Made by a program: the position numbers and the translations under genes. From assembly GCA_958429225.1 (NCBI GenBank), contig CAUAJB010000068.1, forward strand, positions 1 through 10,371: 10,371 bases of DNA, in the 5' to 3' direction. Below the pieces are notes generated by a model. The model was not told the DNA's origin. It worked only from the letters and a program-made list of their open reading frames with translations, and ran no database searches. The DNA is from an uncultured Collinsella sp. (GTDB lineage: Bacteria > Actinomycetota > Coriobacteriia > Coriobacteriales > Coriobacteriaceae). Position 1 is the first letter of the stretch. The number at the start of each line of letters is the position of its first letter. Of this stretch, positions 7,156 through 10,371 are shown piece after piece.

Positions 7156-7612
7156 TGTTCAGAATAGGCTTTCGCAATCCAAGGCTAATGCATGGCTTGA
7201 GACTAACATGCAGGAACTGAGGGGGATCGGCTCTCTCGGTTGAGCGACGGCCGACGTAGCGATTCATTATCCTGAACATATATTCATCGGGAGGGGCGTA
7301 TGTCAACGGAGGGATGCTGGCTGCCTCGGATGCGCGAAAGACGTCATTGGGCGCGACTGAATGTTGCCTATGGTTCTCTCATGCGTACGGACATGCATCC
7401 CCATGAAAGACTTGATAAACCGATGAATGCGCAAAGCAACGTTGGGTTGAGAAAGTGTTGGGCAATGACGCTTGGATCGTGTGCTGCGTACAAATAATGT
7501 CCGGCGTCACTGTTGGTTCGCACGCCATAGTGGGTGAAGTAGTCGTGCGTAATTTCCCGGAGCGACCGGTTGTTGGCGGTGTGCCGGCGCGTGTAATCCA
7601 CAAGAGGAATAG
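7139..7612 (+). pseudogene. Decayed hexapeptide-repeat O-acyltransferase
   Basis: Pieces of one left-handed beta-helix (hexapeptide) acyltransferase can be followed in order through different frames. Frame A (7145-7300) gives LETNMQELRGIGSLG, an in-frame TGA at 7241-7243, then ATADVAIHYPEHIFIGRGV. Frame B (7299-7340) gives YVNGGMLAASDAR. Frame A again (7334-7357) gives AKDVIGRD. Frame C (7357-7455) gives LNVAYGS and HERLDKPMNAQSNV, like the family's H....PI..Q segment. Frame B (7455 on) gives VLGNDAWI, MSGVTVGSHAIVG and PVVGGVPARVIHKR, like the family's IGNDVWIG, LPGVTIGD..VIGAG and VVGGVPAKVI. At least four frame changes and one stop are needed, and WIG has become WIV, so an active enzyme is not credible. 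Intact relatives transfer acetyl from acetyl-CoA to a sugar of the repeat unit. The C-terminal part is certain; the N-terminal part is less so. Its last frame runs without a stop into the flippase. Confidence 0.82.
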
Positions 7613-7655
7613 ATATACCAGGCCATTGAGGCCGCTAAAGTTTGGAATATGGAAA

Positions 7656-9086
7656 GTGTCTAAATCAAATACGGGCATGCGCAGTGCTGCCCTTATGCAG
7701 TTTGGGTCTAAGTATATCAGCATGGGTGCTCAACTCGTGATAACGGCCGTGCTGGCAAGACTGATCTCGCCGGGTGATTTTGGGCTTATGGCTATTGTCA
7801 CGGTGTTCACTGGGCTATTCAGCTTGCTTTCTGATATGGGTGTGGGCACTGCTATCGTGCAGTATCGCGACCTTACGGAACGTGAGTATGGCGGTCTATT
7901 TACATTTTCGGCACTTTTGGCTGCAGGGCTTTCTCTGGCCTTTTGTGCCGCATCGCCATTCATCGCCGCAGTCTACGGAGACACCCGGCTTGTGCCCTTG
8001 TGCCTTGCCTCGGCCCCCGCGCTGCTGTTCTCCACGCTCAATATGGTGCCAAATGGCCTTATGCTCAAGGAGTTGCGCTTCGCCGCAATTGGCGTACGTC
8101 TTGTGGCGGCTACAGTAGTCTCTGGAGGGGTCGCAATCGCGGCCTCCGCCTTGGGTGCGGGCTGCTATGCGCTCGTCCTTCAGACTGTGCTATCTGCGGC
8201 GGTGGTGTTCTTCTGGAACATTGTAGCGCGACCAATCAGGCAGATAAACGCTCATTTCATTTGCACGCTTAAGAAGATATTCTCCTATTCTGCTTACCAG
8301 TTTGGGTTCAGCTTGGTCAATTACTTCTCACGCAACCTCGATAACATGCTCGTCGGCGGTATACTGGGAACTGCGGCCTTGGGCTTTTACGATAAGGCTT
8401 ATAAATTGACAACCTATCCCATGACAGCGTTCTCCAGTGTCATAGGCTCGGTCATCCAGCCGTTCATGGCAGAGCATCAAGACGATGTCGACCGCATCTA
8501 CGAGTGCTGGATGCGTATCGAAAAGCTGCTCTCGCTAGTGGGTGTTGCTGTGGCGGTGGTATTCAGCTGTGCTTCGGCGGAAATCATTGCTGTCTTCTAC
8601 GGGCCAGGATGGGAGCAAGCCGCGCCGGTGTTCGCCGTGCTTGCTTTGTCGGTCTACTTCCAGATGATGGGCAACCCTTCGGGTGCGTTTTTCCAGAGCA
8701 TAGGACGCACCGATTACATGTTTAAGGTTGGTCTTGTGAACACCGCGATCACCATTTCCGGGCTGGTGGCGGGCCTGGCTGCCGGTTCCATCCTCACAGT
8801 GGCTTACGGCATCTTCGTAGCATACTGCCTTCATATGGTTCCTCTAGCGTATTTCCTAGTGAAACGTGGTTTCGGCAGACCTTACTATTGCCTGCTAAAT
8901 TTCTTGCCTGAGATTGCTGTTGGCATCGTGGGCATTGCTGCTGTTGCGGGAGTTGGCGTCTTTATACCCATGGAAGATGTTTTCCTCTCTCTCATCGTAA
9001 AGTTGCTTGTGAGCAGCATTGCGCTAATCACTGGATATGCGCTCACTGGCCAGCTGAAATACCTCACGGCTCTAATTAAGAGATAG
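7656..9086 (+). CDS. wzx: Wzx-type polysaccharide flippase (lipopolysaccharide biosynthesis protein)
   Basis: An integral membrane protein of about 476 residues in the MOP/Polysacc_synt superfamily. It would move the undecaprenyl-linked repeat unit across the cytoplasmic membrane for Wzy. The N-terminal signature is clear: QFGSKYISMGAQLVITAVLARLISPGDFGLMAIVTVFTGLF, interrupted here only for length as QFGSKYISMGAQ, then ARLISPGDFGLMAIV, then LFSLLSDMGVGTAIVQY. YFSRNLDNMLVGGILG and GFYDKAYKL in the middle are also diagnostic of the WzxC-like branch. Hydrophobic stretches continue to the C-terminus. The open frame reaches back to 7419, but the upstream residues are the tail of the dead acyltransferase. 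GTG 7656 has GGAA at 7644-7647 and yields the usual short N-terminal extension; ATG 7677 is the alternative. The native start is therefore uncertain by a few codons, and an automatic call from 7455 would give a false 543-residue chimera. Confidence 0.92.
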   Translation: MSKSNTGMRSAALMQFGSKYISMGAQLVITAVLARLISPGDFGLMAIVTVFTGLFSLLSDMGVGTAIVQYRDLTEREYGGLFTFSALLAAGLSLAFCAASPFIAAVYGDTRLVPLCLASAPALLFSTLNMVPNGLMLKELRFAAIGVRLVAATVVSGGVAIAASALGAGCYALVLQTVLSAAVVFFWNIVARPIRQINAHFICTLKKIFSYSAYQFGFSLVNYFSRNLDNMLVGGILGTAALGFYDKAYKLTTYPMTAFSSVIGSVIQPFMAEHQDDVDRIYECWMRIEKLLSLVGVAVAVVFSCASAEIIAVFYGPGWEQAAPVFAVLALSVYFQMMGNPSGAFFQSIGRTDYMFKVGLVNTAITISGLVAGLAAGSILTVAYGIFVAYCLHMVPLAYFLVKRGFGRPYYCLLNFLPEIAVGIVGIAAVAGVGVFIPMEDVFLSLIVKLLVSSIALITGYALTGQLKYLTALIKR

Positions 9087-9148
9087 CTCATTCTGATCGT
9101 TCCATCACGTATGGCACCTTGAAAACCCCAGATAGAAAGAAGATTCCC

Positions 9149-10371
9149 ATGAAAATCGCTGTCGCCGGTACCGGCTATGTCGGCCTGTCCCTCGCCGTAC
9201 TTCTTTCGCAGTACAACGAGGTGCACGCGCTGGACATCGTGCCCGAGAAGGTCGAGAAGATCAACAACTACCAGTCGCCCATCCAGGACGACGAGATCGA
9301 GCGCTTCCTGGCAGAGGCCAAGGCGGGGGAGCGCGAGCTCGACCTGCACGCCACCGTGGACGTGGCCGAGGCCTACACGGACGCCGACTACGCCGTGATC
9401 GCCACGCCCACCAACTACGACTCGGACAGGAATTTCTTCGACACGAGCTCCGTCGAGGCCGCCATCGCCGCCGTTCGCTCGGTGAACCCGGACGCCTGGA
9501 TCGTCATCAAGTCGACCATCCCCGTTGGCTACACCGCGGGCCTGCGCGAGAGGCTCGGCGACAGCAAGATCTTCTTCAGCCCCGAGTTCCTGCGCGAGAG
9601 CAAAGCGCTCTACGACAACCTGCACCCCAGCCGCATCGTGGTTGGCGCGCCGAAGGACGACCCTGAGGCCGTCGCCGCGGCGGAGAAGTTCGCCGGCCTG
9701 CTCGCCCAGGGCGCCGACCCCTCCGAGCTGGAGCGCGTGAACGCCGACGGCTCCAGGGGCATCCCGGAGCTCGTGCTGGGAACCACCGAGGCAGAGGCCG
9801 TGAAGCTCTTCGCCAACACCTACCTGGCGCTGCGCGTGGCCTACTTCAACGAGCTCGACACCTACTGCGAGGTCCGCGGGCTCAACACCCGCGACGTCAT
9901 CGACGGCGTGTGCCTGGAGCCGCGCATCGGCTCCCACTACAACAACCCCAGCTTCGGCTACGGCGGCTACTGTCTCCCCAAGGACACCAAGCAGCTGCTC
10001 GCCAACTACAAGGACGTGCCGCAGAACCTGATCGAGGCCATCGTGGAGGCCAACCGCACCCGAAAGGACTTCGTGGCCGACGAGGTGCTGCAGATGGTGT
10101 GGGACCGCGTCTACGAGGGCAAGGAGAAGCCGGTCGTGGGCGTCTACCGCCTGACGATGAAGTCCAACTCCGACAACTTCCGCGCGAGCTCCATCCAAGG
10201 CGTCATGAAGCGCGTGAAGGCCAAGGGCGTGCCCGTTGTGGTCTACGAGCCCACGCTGGACGCGCCGGAGTTCTTCGGCTCCGAGGTGACCCACGACCTG
10301 GAGGCCTTCAAGGCCGGCTGCGACGTGATCGTCGCCAACCGCTGGAGCGATGAGCTCGCGGACGTGGCGGA
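9149..10371 (+). CDS. ugd: UDP-glucose 6-dehydrogenase, 3'-truncated by window edge
   Basis: Oxidises UDP-glucose to UDP-glucuronate with two NAD+, providing an acidic sugar for the polymer. ATG 9149 follows a purine tract (AAAGAAG, 9136-9142), and 407 codons are visible with no stop, so only about 10-20 residues should be missing. The N-terminal NAD-binding loop is GTGYVG (residues 7-12). SPEFLRES and EAEAVKLFANTYLALRVAYFNE form the central domain, and the catalytic cysteine is Cys 275 in GYGGYCLPKDTKQL. The C-terminal part has VGVYRLTMKSNSDNFRASS and VIVANRWSDELADVA, closely following the short (E. coli Ugd-like) class rather than WecC. Compared with that class it has an extra loop of roughly 13 residues around 190-203 (DPSELERVNADGS). 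The gene is extremely GC-rich (bases 9661-9720: 48/60), in contrast to the cassette before it. A 62-base gap separates it from the flippase, with no clear terminator or promoter. Confidence 0.95.
   Translation, partial: MKIAVAGTGYVGLSLAVLLSQYNEVHALDIVPEKVEKINNYQSPIQDDEIERFLAEAKAGERELDLHATVDVAEAYTDADYAVIATPTNYDSDRNFFDTSSVEAAIAAVRSVNPDAWIVIKSTIPVGYTAGLRERLGDSKIFFSPEFLRESKALYDNLHPSRIVVGAPKDDPEAVAAAEKFAGLLAQGADPSELERVNADGSRGIPELVLGTTEAEAVKLFANTYLALRVAYFNELDTYCEVRGLNTRDVIDGVCLEPRIGSHYNNPSFGYGGYCLPKDTKQLLANYKDVPQNLIEAIVEANRTRKDFVADEVLQMVWDRVYEGKEKPVVGVYRLTMKSNSDNFRASSIQGVMKRVKAKGVPVVVYEPTLDAPEFFGSEVTHDLEAFKAGCDVIVANRWSDELADVA

Noticed and set aside
7155..7220. Short open frame from ATG 7155 (TAATG overlap)
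   Set aside because: It stops after about 21 codons and the residues do not resemble a family; it may mark an original acyltransferase start but is not a gene now.
7300..7497. Possible 65-residue gene starting ATG 7300 after GGGAGGGG
   Set aside because: The purine tract is the glycine/arginine coding part of the decayed acyltransferase and stands only 3 bases from the ATG. The middle of the frame is a fragment of that same pseudogene.
9087..9148. Promoter or terminator between wzx and ugd
   Set aside because: I saw no stem followed by a T-run and no paired -35/-10 boxes with acceptable spacing; TTGAAA near 9119 lacks a downstream -10 box.
9164..9175. 12-base palindrome GCCGGTACCGGC near the ugd start
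   Set aside because: It encodes the conserved NAD-binding glycine loop in a GC-rich gene, so codon choice explains it.
8885..10294. Long antisense open frame of about 469 codons opposite wzx and ugd
   Set aside because: It mirrors the third-position GC bias of ugd on the other strand. Its product is a low-complexity mix rich in Val, Gly, His, Leu and Asp with no family motif, while the + strand genes here are certain.

Overview
The window is one strand of a surface-polysaccharide (capsule/exopolysaccharide) biosynthesis locus of the Wzx/Wzy-dependent type. All genes are on the + strand and nearly all overlap or abut, as in a single operon. It opens with the last ~60 codons of a UDP-N-acetylglucosamine 2-epimerase (WecB/MnaA type). 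There follow two GT4 glycosyltransferases, a DXD-sugar-type (Gly_transf_sug/GT32-like) transferase, a GT2 transferase, a multi-spanning membrane protein that best fits the Wzy polymerase, a second GT2 transferase, a GT-A-like transferase of a poorly characterised family, a decayed hexapeptide acyltransferase, a Wzx-type flippase, and an almost complete UDP-glucose 6-dehydrogenase (Ugd) that runs off the right edge.

Organism: the flanking nucleotide-sugar genes are very GC-rich (hand counts of single 60-base lines: bases 1-60, 41/60; bases 9661-9720, 48/60), while the polymerase region is AT-richer (bases 4141-4200, 22/60). GTG and TTG starts are used. This suggests a high-GC bacterium carrying a horizontally exchanged serotype cassette between conserved sugar-nucleotide genes. 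A gut actinobacterium of the Coriobacteriia (Collinsella/Olsenella-like) would fit, but that is an inference from composition and gene style, not shown by a marker gene.

How the genes work together: WecB supplies UDP-ManNAc and Ugd supplies UDP-glucuronate. Up to six glycosyltransferases build a repeat unit on a lipid carrier, Wzx flips it and Wzy polymerises it. The initiating phosphoglycosyl transferase and the chain-length regulators are not in the window and presumably lie outside it. An O-acetyltransferase that would have decorated the polymer is now broken by a stop codon and several frame changes (about 7139-7612). Its C-terminal remnant reads in frame into the flippase.

I did not find a clearly new biological system. 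The most unusual signals are a 45-base near-perfect palindrome inside the GT32-like gene (2642-2686), the shattered acyltransferase, a second strong intragenic hairpin (6824-6849), and a glycosyltransferase whose DXD motif reads D-I-G. No tRNA, rRNA, CRISPR array, insertion sequence or convincing promoter or terminator was seen.
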